Shown in pieces: positions 1 through 6,495 of a stretch of DNA of 6,887 nt (position 1 is its first letter; every line of letters begins with the position of its first letter). The notes under the pieces were generated by a model. It saw nothing but the letters and a program-made list of their open reading frames with translations. It was not told the DNA's origin and did not search any database. Source of the stretch: Akkermansiaceae bacterium (GTDB taxonomy: Bacteria; Verrucomicrobiota; Verrucomicrobiia; Verrucomicrobiales; Akkermansiaceae); the NCBI GenBank assembly GCA_023301335.1, contig JALZVA010000248.1:1-6887 (forward strand). The letters are read 5' to 3'. Position numbers and translations under genes: made by a program.

Positions 1-378
1 GGTATTCCTAACGAAACAAGATTAATCAATGGCCCCCTCTTCTCCGTCTCCCCTATCGCTCTGAGAAAAAATCTACGCTACCTCTGGGAGAACAAACGGA
101 CAGTCACTATTATCGACACAGCGCATTTAGGAAAATGTGCAGTGATAGAAATTGGAGCCACTTGTGTCGGCTCTATCAATCAAACCTTCAATCCGCATAA
201 ACCCGTGGAAAAAGGAGGAGAGAAAGGTTACTTTGCCTTCGGAGGATCCTCAACTATCACACTCTTTGAACCTCACAAAATAGCATTAGCCGAGGACTTA
301 CTGGAACATAGCCAGCAGCAAAGAGAACTCTTTGCACACATGGGTGATCACCTCGCCACAGCACTCTCCCCTTCCTAG
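1..378 (+). CDS. psd: Phosphatidylserine decarboxylase, C-terminal part (5' end outside window)
   Basis: The enzyme decarboxylates phosphatidylserine to phosphatidylethanolamine at the inner membrane, the last step of PE synthesis. It is made as a proenzyme that cleaves itself to create a pyruvoyl cofactor. The visible 125 residues are open from the window edge to a TAG at 376-378. They carry the family blocks LINGPLFSVSPIAL, ENKRTVTIIDT and GATCVGSI, then KGGEKGYFAFGGSS. The cleavage site is the Gly-Ser bond in GGSS, and the Ser codon at 247-249 would become the pyruvoyl group. GGSS replaces the commoner LGST/GGST; Ser in the last position is a conservative change. The block order and the FGGS form resemble the type II (Chlamydia/yeast PSD2-like) branch rather than E. 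coli Psd. The N-terminal membrane-associated part and the catalytic Asp/His residues lie upstream of the window. A GTG at 142 is internal, not the start. Confidence 0.93.
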   Translation, partial: GIPNETRLINGPLFSVSPIALRKNLRYLWENKRTVTIIDTAHLGKCAVIEIGATCVGSINQTFNPHKPVEKGGEKGYFAFGGSSTITLFEPHKIALAEDLLEHSQQQRELFAHMGDHLATALSPS

Positions 379-554
379 AGCTCACTCATAGGCCGGTGCT
401 TTCATATTTCAAACGTCCTTTTCGAGCTATTTACAACAAAATTTTGTAGGCTTATTTTTGGATCAAAAACGCCTTGTTAGAGCTTTGAACTGTAGATTTA
501 TTGAATTGGGGTGCCCGTAGATTTTCGTCTCCGCACCTCCGCTGTTATTTTTCT
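379..554. other. Intergenic stretch downstream of psd, no gene seen
   Basis: No credible coding frame was found on either strand. It contains a perfect 12-bp AT-rich palindrome at 436-447 (ACAAAATTTTGT) and two copies of GTAGATTT (about 492-499 and 517-524). A 7-bp RNA stem with one G-U pair is also possible (508-514 with 533-539), with T-rich sequence a few bases later (TTATTTTT, 545-552). The stem could be a weak terminator for psd, but the loop is 18 nt and the T-run is interrupted and displaced, so I do not call it as one. Confidence 0.4.
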
Positions 555-604
555 AAAAAAAGATGGAGTAACAGAAGGTTTTTCATCCCATTACTCCACC
601 TTTT
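555..604 (-). terminator. Rho-independent terminator of the small lipoprotein gene, possibly bidirectional
   Basis: The arms AAAAGATGGAGTAA (558-571) and TTACTCCACCTTTT (591-604) pair over 14 positions with a single A-C mismatch, around a 19-nt loop. Read on the minus strand, the hairpin starts about 20 bases after the TAA at 625-627, and its 3' arm runs into seven consecutive T residues (the A-run at 555-561). That is the classic intrinsic terminator layout. Read on the plus strand, the T-run is only four bases before AAAATT, so any stop for psd transcripts would be weaker. The position supports the lipoprotein gene being, or having been, a real transcription unit. Confidence 0.72.
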
Positions 605-624
605 AAAATTGAAATGAATAATGC

Positions 625-833
625 TTAGCGTTGCAGAGCTTCAAGCAGTTTTGATTTCTGCTCTTCTACAGGGTCCGTGCCGTAGCCGGTCTGGTTACGG
701 GTCACTGTTTTAGTGATTGGGTCTACAGTAGCATCTCCTAGAGATTTAGGTACTATCTGCTGATGTCAGTAGCACAAGAAGTTACCAGAAGGCTAGTCGC
801 TGCGGCAAGAATGATGTTTTTAAGTAATTTCAT
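625..833 (-). pseudogene. Small lipoprotein gene disrupted by a single-base frameshift
   Basis: From the ATG at 833-831 the first frame gives a lipoprotein signal peptide: MKLLKN, a hydrophobic stretch of Ile, Leu and Ala, then the lipobox LVTSC with the lipid-anchor Cys as residue 20. This predicts export and cleavage by signal peptidase II. Frame one hits TAG at 755-753 after 26 residues. A second frame, open from 765 to a TAA at 627-625, continues with VPKSLGDATVDPITKTVTRN and then a charged end (VEEQKSKLLEALQR). Adding one base between about 768 and 755 joins both frames into a 69-residue protein. The join follows the anchor Cys directly, as expected if one gene was broken. I see no slippery heptamer that would suggest programmed frameshifting. 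No Shine-Dalgarno precedes the ATG. A hairpin terminator follows. I do not recognise the mature domain and assign no function. A base-calling error could also explain the shift. Confidence 0.7.
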
Positions 834-856
834 AAGTCTATTCTATATTAAATGAA

Positions 857-886
857 GAGGATTTATCCTCCGTTTAAATTAAACGG
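857..886. promoter_or_regulatory. Two adjoining inverted repeats upstream of the lipoprotein gene
   Basis: GAGGAT-TT-ATCCTC (857-870) is a 14-bp inverted repeat. It shares its last base with a 17-bp one, CCGTTTAA-A-TTAAACGG (870-886). Both are perfect. They lie 24-53 bases upstream of the lipoprotein ATG, in the divergent region between that gene and the symporter operon. Perfect dyads of this size in a promoter region usually mark binding sites for dimeric regulators. In RNA they could also form two consecutive leader hairpins. On the minus strand a poor -35/-10 pair overlaps them (TTGAAC, then GATAAA 18 bases on), so an operator role is plausible but unproven. Confidence 0.45.
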
Positions 887-1067
887 TTCAATGAATAATA
901 CGTAAAAGAGAAAGCATTTATTTGTGCTCGCAACTGCATAGGGCTTGGCTCGGTTTCAGAAAACCAAACATCTAATTTTTTGATTCTCCCTTTTTTCTTG
1001 TAGTCATTTCTAAAACTCCTAGCGTGACTGCTAGTAATTTATTCTATTAACATTACACATTCTATCC
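887..1067. other. Upstream region of the symporter operon, no clear promoter found
   Basis: No credible coding frame was found. The stretch is AT-rich towards the gene. It holds a small hairpin, GGTTT-CAGA-AAACC (951-964), and a short inverted repeat, CTAGC-GTGACT-GCTAG (1019-1034), located 34 bases before the ATG at 1068. AT-rich hexamers such as TATTCT and TATTAA (1040-1050) could be -10 elements, but none has a good -35 partner at normal spacing. The promoter of the operon should lie here, yet I cannot place it. Confidence 0.35.
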
Positions 1068-1352
1068 ATGAAAAATGACCCTTTAAAAGCGCACCGCTCT
1101 GCTTGTTTGCGTATCGTCCTTAGTCTCCTTGGAGTGTGGTTTGTCGTCAGCTTTGGCTGCGGTATTTTGTTCCGCGATGCTCTCGATAGGTTTTCTATTG
1201 GGAATGCCCCATTGGGGTTTTGGATGGCTCAGCAAGGTTCGATTATCTGCTTTGTTCTGATCCTCATCACCTATGCCTTCCTCATGAATAGGTTAGATAA
1301 AAAACACGGCCTCGACGAAGCCAGTGCTCAACAAGCTAAACAAGAAGATTAA
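1068..1352 (+). CDS. DUF4212 small subunit of a sodium:solute symporter
   Basis: This 94-residue membrane protein belongs to the DUF4212 (sodium/substrate symporter small subunit) family, which is regularly encoded just before a VC_2705-type SSS transporter, as here. Two transmembrane helices are visible, about residues 15-35 and 50-73. The family-typical stretches are VWFVVSFGCGILF, LGFWMAQQGSI and YAFLMNRLDKKHG. The N-terminus and the charged tail (KQED) are hydrophilic, and both helix ends probably face the cytoplasm. The subunit is thought to assemble with or stabilise the large subunit; its exact role is not well defined. The length is normal for the family. The ATG at 1068 places the first helix in the usual position, and no Shine-Dalgarno precedes it. 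The next gene starts 19 bases after the stop, so the two are likely one operon. Confidence 0.9.
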   Translation: MKNDPLKAHRSACLRIVLSLLGVWFVVSFGCGILFRDALDRFSIGNAPLGFWMAQQGSIICFVLILITYAFLMNRLDKKHGLDEASAQQAKQED

Positions 1353-1371
1353 ACCTTAACTTTTTTACCTC

Positions 1372-3195
1372 ATGGATCAAAGCACACTGAACTACATCTT
1401 CATCGGCCTTTCTTTTGCACTCTACATTGGGATTGCCCTAAAGTCTCGCGCTGGCTCAACTAAGGACTATTACACCGCAGGCGGCGGGGTCTCTCCATTA
1501 GCAAATGGCATGGCTACAGCTGCAGACTGGATGTCAGCGGCTACATTTATTTCCATGGCGGGAGGCATCGCTATCGCAGGTTATGATGGCTCACAGTTTC
1601 TCATGGGTTGGACTGGCGGCTTTGTGCTACTCACGATTCTGATGGTGCCCTACCTTAGAAAATTTGGGAAAGCCACCGTTCCTGATTTTATTGGAGATCG
1701 ATTTTACTCCAAGACTGCTAGGTTGGTTGCGGTGATTTGTGCCATCTTCATCTGTATGACGTATATCATGGGTCAGATGAGTGGTGTGGGCTTGGTCTTT
1801 CAACAGCTCTTTGGCCTATCTATTACTAATGGTGTTCTCATTGGTGCGGGTATCGTATTTTTCTATGCTGGCCTTGGGGGGATGAAAGGAATTACTTACA
1901 CGCAAGTGGCGCAATACTGTGTGATGGCGTTTGCTTACACCCTCCCCGCTATATTCATTGCCCTCACTTTAACAGGGAATGTGGTGCCTCAGCTTGGCTT
2001 CATAGGCAATAGTGTAGACGGCACTCCCCTGCTGGAAAAAGTGAATACGATCAACACCTCTCTTGGTTTTAGTGAATTCACCAGTGGCACTAAGGGTAAT
2101 ATGCTCAATATGTTTTGTATCACAGCTGTGCTGATGTGTGGCACTGCGGGGCTTCCGCACGTGATTGTGCGATTCTTCACCGTAAAAGATGTGAAGGCGG
2201 TAAGAAAGTCCGCATGTTGGACCTTAGCCTTTATCTCCGTCATTTACCTCACTGCCCCTACTGTCGGAATTTTTGCCCGAACCAACCTGATCGAAAAACT
2301 CAACGAAAAGGAATACACGACTTCTGAGTCGCGCACAGAAACTCAAATTCCAGCGTGGTTTCATCAATTTGAAGAAACAGGAAAACTCGCGTGGACAGAC
2401 AAAAATGGGGATGGAAAGATTCAATACCGTGGCTCAAATGGTAAAGTCGTAAGTCCTTTTACGAATAAAAAAATAACTCCTAAGAAAGAAGATGGCGAAT
2501 TTGTCAGAGGCTCTTTAGGGCAGGTCATTTTTAATTCTGAGGTGAATCAATCCAATGACAACGAGCTCTTTGTCCATAAAGATATCATGGTCATGGCTAA
2601 TCCTTACATGGGAGGTGCGCCACAATGGGTGATCGCTCTACTCATGGCAGGATGTATCGCGGCAGCACTCTCAACAGCGGCAGGCTTACTCCTCGTACTC
2701 TCCACAGCTATCTCTCACGACCTGATGAAAAATATCATTAATCCTGATCTCACAGAGAAACAGGAAATGCGCTGGGCGCGTATTGCTTCCTTTGGCTCGC
2801 TCGCCGTAGCAGCTTGGTTTGGGATTAACCCACCTGGAAGTTTTGTTGCTCAAACTGTGGCCTTTGCCTTTGGGCTCGCTGCATCATCCTTCTTCCCCAC
2901 TCTGTTATTAGGTATTTTCTCTAAGCGAGTGAATAAGCAAGGAGCGATAGCTGGAATGGTGTCAGGTATTACCTTCACGCTGAGTTATATTATCTACTAC
3001 GAATTTATCCCACATGAGGTCAAGCCCGCCTATGTCATGGGGGTTTCCTCAGCAGGAATTGGCCTGGTTGGGATGCTTATTAACTTTGTCGTCACCTTTG
3101 CTATTTCTGCAATTACACCACCCCCACCTAAAGAAGTGCAGGACATGGTCGAAAGCATCCACAACCCGCAAGGTGCGGGTGGAGCGACTCACTAA
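1372..3195 (+). CDS. Sodium:solute symporter large subunit, SSS family (VC_2705 / acetate-permease-like)
   Basis: This 607-residue polytopic inner-membrane transporter is predicted to couple Na+ entry to uptake of a small organic solute, most likely a short-chain monocarboxylate such as acetate; the substrate is inferred from family only. The family hallmarks are YYTAGGGVSP (34-43), ATAADWMSAATFISM (48-62), VPDFIGDRF (103-111), GTAGLPHVIVRFFTV (257-271) and AALSTAAGLLLVLSTAISHDL (431-451). In the last block Ser434 and Thr435 match the conserved Ser/Thr pair of the SSS Na2 sodium site. About 13 hydrophobic helices are expected. A hydrophilic segment of roughly 100 residues (about 304-405) separates two helices and carries DKNGDGKI (343-350), an acidic DxNxDG pattern like metal-binding loops. 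The length fits the VC_2705-type subfamily, which is longer than ActP because of this loop. There is no Shine-Dalgarno. It is encoded directly after its DUF4212 partner and converges on the peptidase gene. Confidence 0.92.
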   Translation: MDQSTLNYIFIGLSFALYIGIALKSRAGSTKDYYTAGGGVSPLANGMATAADWMSAATFISMAGGIAIAGYDGSQFLMGWTGGFVLLTILMVPYLRKFGKATVPDFIGDRFYSKTARLVAVICAIFICMTYIMGQMSGVGLVFQQLFGLSITNGVLIGAGIVFFYAGLGGMKGITYTQVAQYCVMAFAYTLPAIFIALTLTGNVVPQLGFIGNSVDGTPLLEKVNTINTSLGFSEFTSGTKGNMLNMFCITAVLMCGTAGLPHVIVRFFTVKDVKAVRKSACWTLAFISVIYLTAPTVGIFARTNLIEKLNEKEYTTSESRTETQIPAWFHQFEETGKLAWTDKNGDGKIQYRGSNGKVVSPFTNKKITPKKEDGEFVRGSLGQVIFNSEVNQSNDNELFVHKDIMVMANPYMGGAPQWVIALLMAGCIAAALSTAAGLLLVLSTAISHDLMKNIINPDLTEKQEMRWARIASFGSLAVAAWFGINPPGSFVAQTVAFAFGLAASSFFPTLLLGIFSKRVNKQGAIAGMVSGITFTLSYIIYYEFIPHEVKPAYVMGVSSAGIGLVGMLINFVVTFAISAITPPPPKEVQDMVESIHNPQGAGGATH

Positions 3196-3216
3196 AGCGA
3201 CTCAGCATGCCATCCT

Positions 3217-5739
3217 TTATGGTGCAGGCTGAACCGTCACAATCGATGGTTTAGCCTGTCCAAAGTAGTGTTGAGCGACTCTTTGTATTTCCTTTGTTGT
3301 CAGCTCTTTAACCTTTTCGGTGGTTTCGAGGAAGTGGTTTGCCCCCAAGCCTAACAAGGAATCGATGGTGCATAAGCCAGCCATTGCAGCATTACTTTGG
3401 TTTGCCAAAGCTTGTTTAGCGAGCCATGAAGTTTTTACTCGCTCCAAAGTAGCTTCATCCATTCCCTTTTCCGCCACCTCAGAGACGATGCCTAGAAGTT
3501 CTTTACGCGCTAGCTCCAGCTGTTCAGGAGACGTCCCCATGTAGAAGCTAAAGGAACCGCAATCGATTCCGTGTAGCATCGTAGAAGAGACAAAATAAGC
3601 CAGGCCTAGTTCTTCACGAATTTTACTGAATAGTGGCCCAGCCATATCTGAAAACCATGCATTTAATAGACCTAGTGCGTATCTATCAGGACTGGACACA
3701 TCACAACCAGGGAAACCGATAGTCAGCACGGCTTGTTGCTTATCGAGGAAAAATTCTTGTTCGCTAGACTCTAACAAAACCTGAGGAGTGTGTTTAGGTT
3801 CTGCTCCGGCGGAACACTTCCCTAGGTATTTATCTACTATCTGGTACGCATGTTCAGTCTCTACGTCCCCAAATATAGAAACCACCATGTTAGAGGCATT
3901 AAAGTGGGCCGCATGCTGTGCATACAAAGTCATTCTATCTAATGCCGCCACGGATTCCTCTGTCCCACTCGCGGGAAGCCCATAGCCAGAGTCTCCAAAC
4001 ATCGCTTTCTTTAGCTCTCTAAATGCTAAACTGACGGGGTCTAGCGCACTCTCTTGAATCTCATTTATCTGGATCGCCTTAGCTCTATCAATAGCGTCTT
4101 GAGGTAGTATAGGGTTGATCAGGCAATCTGCTAGTAATTCCACTACTGGTTCCAGGTCTGGCATCAGGCAAGATGCTCTTGCGATGGTGGTGTTATTTCC
4201 ACTAGAGAAGTTCAATGATGCGCCCAAGGCCTCAACCTTCTCCGCGATCTCTGCTCCCGACCTCGTCTTGGTTCCCTTGATTAGTACATTTGCTAAGAGA
4301 GTGTTCAGTCCAGAGGTGGCTAGTGATTCCGTCCCCATTCCCGTCTTCACGGCAAGGACAATAGACACTAAGGGAACTTTCTTATCTTCACAGATTTTCA
4401 CTTGGAGTCCACTTGGCAGCTCTTTCTCTATGATCTTCCTCTCTGTTGCGACTGCTTGCTCTTTTGCGCCAAGTTCCTTCTCCATTCCGCTTGGAAGCAT
4501 CGTGACACGTGTGAGGGTTTGTTCACGCGTCATCCACGTTTCCACGACTCTACGGATGTCATGAATCGTCACCGCATCGATTTTTTTTAGGTAGTCAGCG
4601 GTATAATCTAAATTTCTAGCTTCATGCCAATTCGATGCCAGATCGGAAGCTCTCCCAGAGGCTGTGGTCAGCGTTTTAAACTGCGCGCTCAAGGTCATCC
4701 GCTTCGCTTTCTCAAGTTCCTTATCTAAAGAATCATTTAGTAGGCATAGAATTTCTTCATGCACAGCTTGTTCAAATTCTTCTCTCTTAGCCTCATCGAG
4801 TTCAGCAGAAACCGCTATCATCCCGGGGCTTTGGGTTGGTAAGTAACTCCACGCTCCGACATGTAAACAAAGTGCTTTCTCCTCACGAAGGCGCTGGTAA
4901 AGGCGGGATGATCTCCCCCCTCCGAGAATAGAACTCGCTAGATCCAAGGCTGCTGAATCTGCATGCTCAAGGTGAGGCGCCTGCCATGCCAAGGTGTATT
5001 TTGTGGCTGGGACGTTGAAGTGCATCGTGGCAGATCGCGCTCCTTGCTGCTCTGGCTCCATCGCAGGCTGTGCTGGGTGGGTAAAGCTCCTCCCTATATC
5101 CTTTGTTAGATCTTCAAGTTTTTCTAACATCTCATTCTTATCAAACTCTCCTGAAATACTAACAAATGCGTTCTCTGTGGTGTAGCGCGTCTGGTGGTAC
5201 TGCATCATGTCCTCGCGAGTTATTTTGTTAAATAACTCCAGATGCCCAATCACCGGTTGTTTTCTATCATCATTTGCAAATGCTGTGTCAAACAACTGTC
5301 GCGAAGCACGAGAGTCCGCATCATCCATTCCCATGTCAATCTCACGGCGAATCACATTTTTTTCCTTCTCAAATTCATCTTCAGGAAAACTAGGGGAAAA
5401 TACCATTTCTAACAGCACCTGTAAAAACGTAGAACTTCCCTCTGCTGGTCCGTCTATGTAATACACCGTTCTATCAAATGTGGTGTAGGCGTTCCACTGC
5501 CCCCCAGCGCCTTGAACTGTTTGAGAAAGGGACTCGCTATCAAAACTTTTTGTCCCTTTGAATACCATGTGTTCGAGTAAGTGAGAGATCCCTGCTCCGA
5601 GGAACTCTCCCTCATGCACACTGCCAGTCTCCACCCATACCTGTGTCGAAATCACTGGTGCACTTGAGTCAGCATCGAGTATCACTGTTAGTCCATTTTT
5701 AAGCGTGTGCACAGTGGCATCTGTTTTTGGAAAGTTCAT
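3217..5739 (-). CDS. Tandem-domain M16 family zinc metallopeptidase
   Basis: This 840-residue insulinase/processing-peptidase-type protease is two fused M16 units. The first (about 1-420) has the inverted zinc motif HLLEH at residues 53-57 and the third ligand Glu133 in RREIDMG. The 75 residues between His57 and Glu133 are the spacing expected for the family, so this half should be catalytic. The second (about 435-840) has GLNTLLANVLIKGT where the zinc motif should be, so it is an inactive partner. It keeps Arg708 and Tyr715 in IREELGLAY, the R/Y pair that helps bind substrate in M16B enzymes. This is the active-plus-inactive clamshell of M16 proteins in one chain. No signal peptide is visible: the N-terminus MNFPKTDATVHTLKNG leads straight into the first domain, so a cytoplasmic location is likely. 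The start lies 6 bases after the methyltransferase stop, without a Shine-Dalgarno. The substrate is unknown; degradation of peptides or signal fragments is the usual family role. Confidence 0.92.
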   Translation of the reverse strand: MNFPKTDATVHTLKNGLTVILDADSSAPVISTQVWVETGSVHEGEFLGAGISHLLEHMVFKGTKSFDSESLSQTVQGAGGQWNAYTTFDRTVYYIDGPAEGSSTFLQVLLEMVFSPSFPEDEFEKEKNVIRREIDMGMDDADSRASRQLFDTAFANDDRKQPVIGHLELFNKITREDMMQYHQTRYTTENAFVSISGEFDKNEMLEKLEDLTKDIGRSFTHPAQPAMEPEQQGARSATMHFNVPATKYTLAWQAPHLEHADSAALDLASSILGGGRSSRLYQRLREEKALCLHVGAWSYLPTQSPGMIAVSAELDEAKREEFEQAVHEEILCLLNDSLDKELEKAKRMTLSAQFKTLTTASGRASDLASNWHEARNLDYTADYLKKIDAVTIHDIRRVVETWMTREQTLTRVTMLPSGMEKELGAKEQAVATERKIIEKELPSGLQVKICEDKKVPLVSIVLAVKTGMGTESLATSGLNTLLANVLIKGTKTRSGAEIAEKVEALGASLNFSSGNNTTIARASCLMPDLEPVVELLADCLINPILPQDAIDRAKAIQINEIQESALDPVSLAFRELKKAMFGDSGYGLPASGTEESVAALDRMTLYAQHAAHFNASNMVVSIFGDVETEHAYQIVDKYLGKCSAGAEPKHTPQVLLESSEQEFFLDKQQAVLTIGFPGCDVSSPDRYALGLLNAWFSDMAGPLFSKIREELGLAYFVSSTMLHGIDCGSFSFYMGTSPEQLELARKELLGIVSEVAEKGMDEATLERVKTSWLAKQALANQSNAAMAGLCTIDSLLGLGANHFLETTEKVKELTTKEIQRVAQHYFGQAKPSIVTVQPAP

Positions 5740-5745
5740 CGTTAA

Positions 5746-6495
5746 TTATTTCTTACGTGTTGCGATAAAGGTGTAAAGGTGAGCGTTTTCAGAGTCCGCT
5801 TCTGGGTCGAGGTCAAAAATACTTTTCTCTACTTCCCACCCAGTTTGTTTAAGTAGGAAAGACATTTCCTGATATGTGAACCAGCGTAATTGCTGCTCAG
5901 AGATATACTTTTCTTTCTCTCCTTCTTTCGAGCGATAGAGATACTTATGCTTCCGGTGCACACATTGGTGCGTCCTATCAATCGTGAACTGGGTTTTACA
6001 GCTCGCTTTCGCCCCGTCTACATTTTCTGCCTCATGGTCTTTATACCATTCTCCCTCTTCGAGTTCTCCGCAGATTTCAGCCCATGGCATGAAAATAGTA
6101 AAATAGAGCGTCGCTCCCACTGGAGCATGCTCAGAGATGTATCTTAATGCCTTCTCCACGCCACCTTCAGGCATCAGCATGAAGGTAAATGCGGGGACCA
6201 AGAAATGCGTATAAGAACTGATATCAATCTCTTCTAGAGCTTTATCAAATACCTTAAATACGCCTTCTGCACGCTCCTTCTCCAATAGGTTTAACATGTC
6301 TTGTGAGATGTCATTCCCGTCTGTGTGAAATCCTTGCTCGTTCAACGGTAGTAAAATCCTCCCCGATCCACAGCCGATCTCAAAGCACTTCCCCTCTCGT
6401 CCCTCTAAATGCTCTAGAATCAACTTCAACTCCAAACCAGGAGCTTCGGCATTCCAAAAAACATCATGTAAGCGTGCTTCTAAAGATTTATACAT
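5746..6495 (-). CDS. Class I SAM-dependent methyltransferase
   Basis: This 249-residue soluble protein has a Rossmann-type methyltransferase fold. Motif I is FEIGCGSGRILLPL (residues 38-51), the glycine-rich S-adenosylmethionine loop. It is followed by GNDISQDMLNLLEKE (60-74), where Asp62 probably sits at the end of strand beta-2 near the SAM ribose. A strand and helix follow at FLVPAFTFMLMPEGGVEKALRYI (98-120), then the typical GATLYFTIFMPW strand. The C-terminal part (about 150-249) is polar and ends in TRKK. It is closest in style to the methyltransferase 11/25 group, which acts on small molecules, lipids or proteins; the substrate cannot be read from the sequence. Its ATG overlaps the antiporter stop by one base (TAATG, 6497-6493), an arrangement that favours translational coupling. 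The peptidase gene follows after 6 bases. The whole gene looks intact. Confidence 0.87.
   Translation of the reverse strand: MYKSLEARLHDVFWNAEAPGLELKLILEHLEGREGKCFEIGCGSGRILLPLNEQGFHTDGNDISQDMLNLLEKERAEGVFKVFDKALEEIDISSYTHFLVPAFTFMLMPEGGVEKALRYISEHAPVGATLYFTIFMPWAEICGELEEGEWYKDHEAENVDGAKASCKTQFTIDRTHQCVHRKHKYLYRSKEGEKEKYISEQQLRWFTYQEMSFLLKQTGWEVEKSIFDLDPEADSENAHLYTFIATRKK

Noticed and set aside
436..447. Perfect palindrome ACAAAATTTTGT after psd
   Set aside because: It is short and purely AT-rich in its core, has no companion site and no promoter nearby, and is expected by chance in such DNA.
508..552. Possible terminator stem (508-514 with 533-539) followed by T-rich sequence
   Set aside because: The stem is only 7 bp with a G-U pair, the loop is 18 nt, and the T-run is interrupted and displaced by several bases.
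490..614. Plus-strand open stretch with a positively charged translation across the hairpin
   Set aside because: It has no start codon in a sensible place, crosses the terminator hairpin, and its composition looks random.
753..768. Programmed ribosomal frameshift in the lipoprotein gene
   Set aside because: A -1 shift would join the frames, but there is no slippery heptamer and no obvious stimulatory structure or internal SD. A simple indel or sequencing error is more likely.
951..964. Small hairpin GGTTT-CAGA-AAACC with a T-run downstream
   Set aside because: The stem is only 5 bp, and the T-run begins more than 10 bases after it, so it does not qualify as a terminator.
1969..2424. Several short minus-strand open frames inside the symporter gene
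   Set aside because: They are antisense to the conserved SSS core, overlap one another, and show no domain or start signal.
4115..4564. Open frame of 149 codons on the plus strand inside the peptidase gene
   Set aside because: It lies fully antisense to a well-conserved M16 domain, its translation is Ser-rich and low in recognisable motifs, and it has no ribosome binding site. It is a shadow of the real gene.
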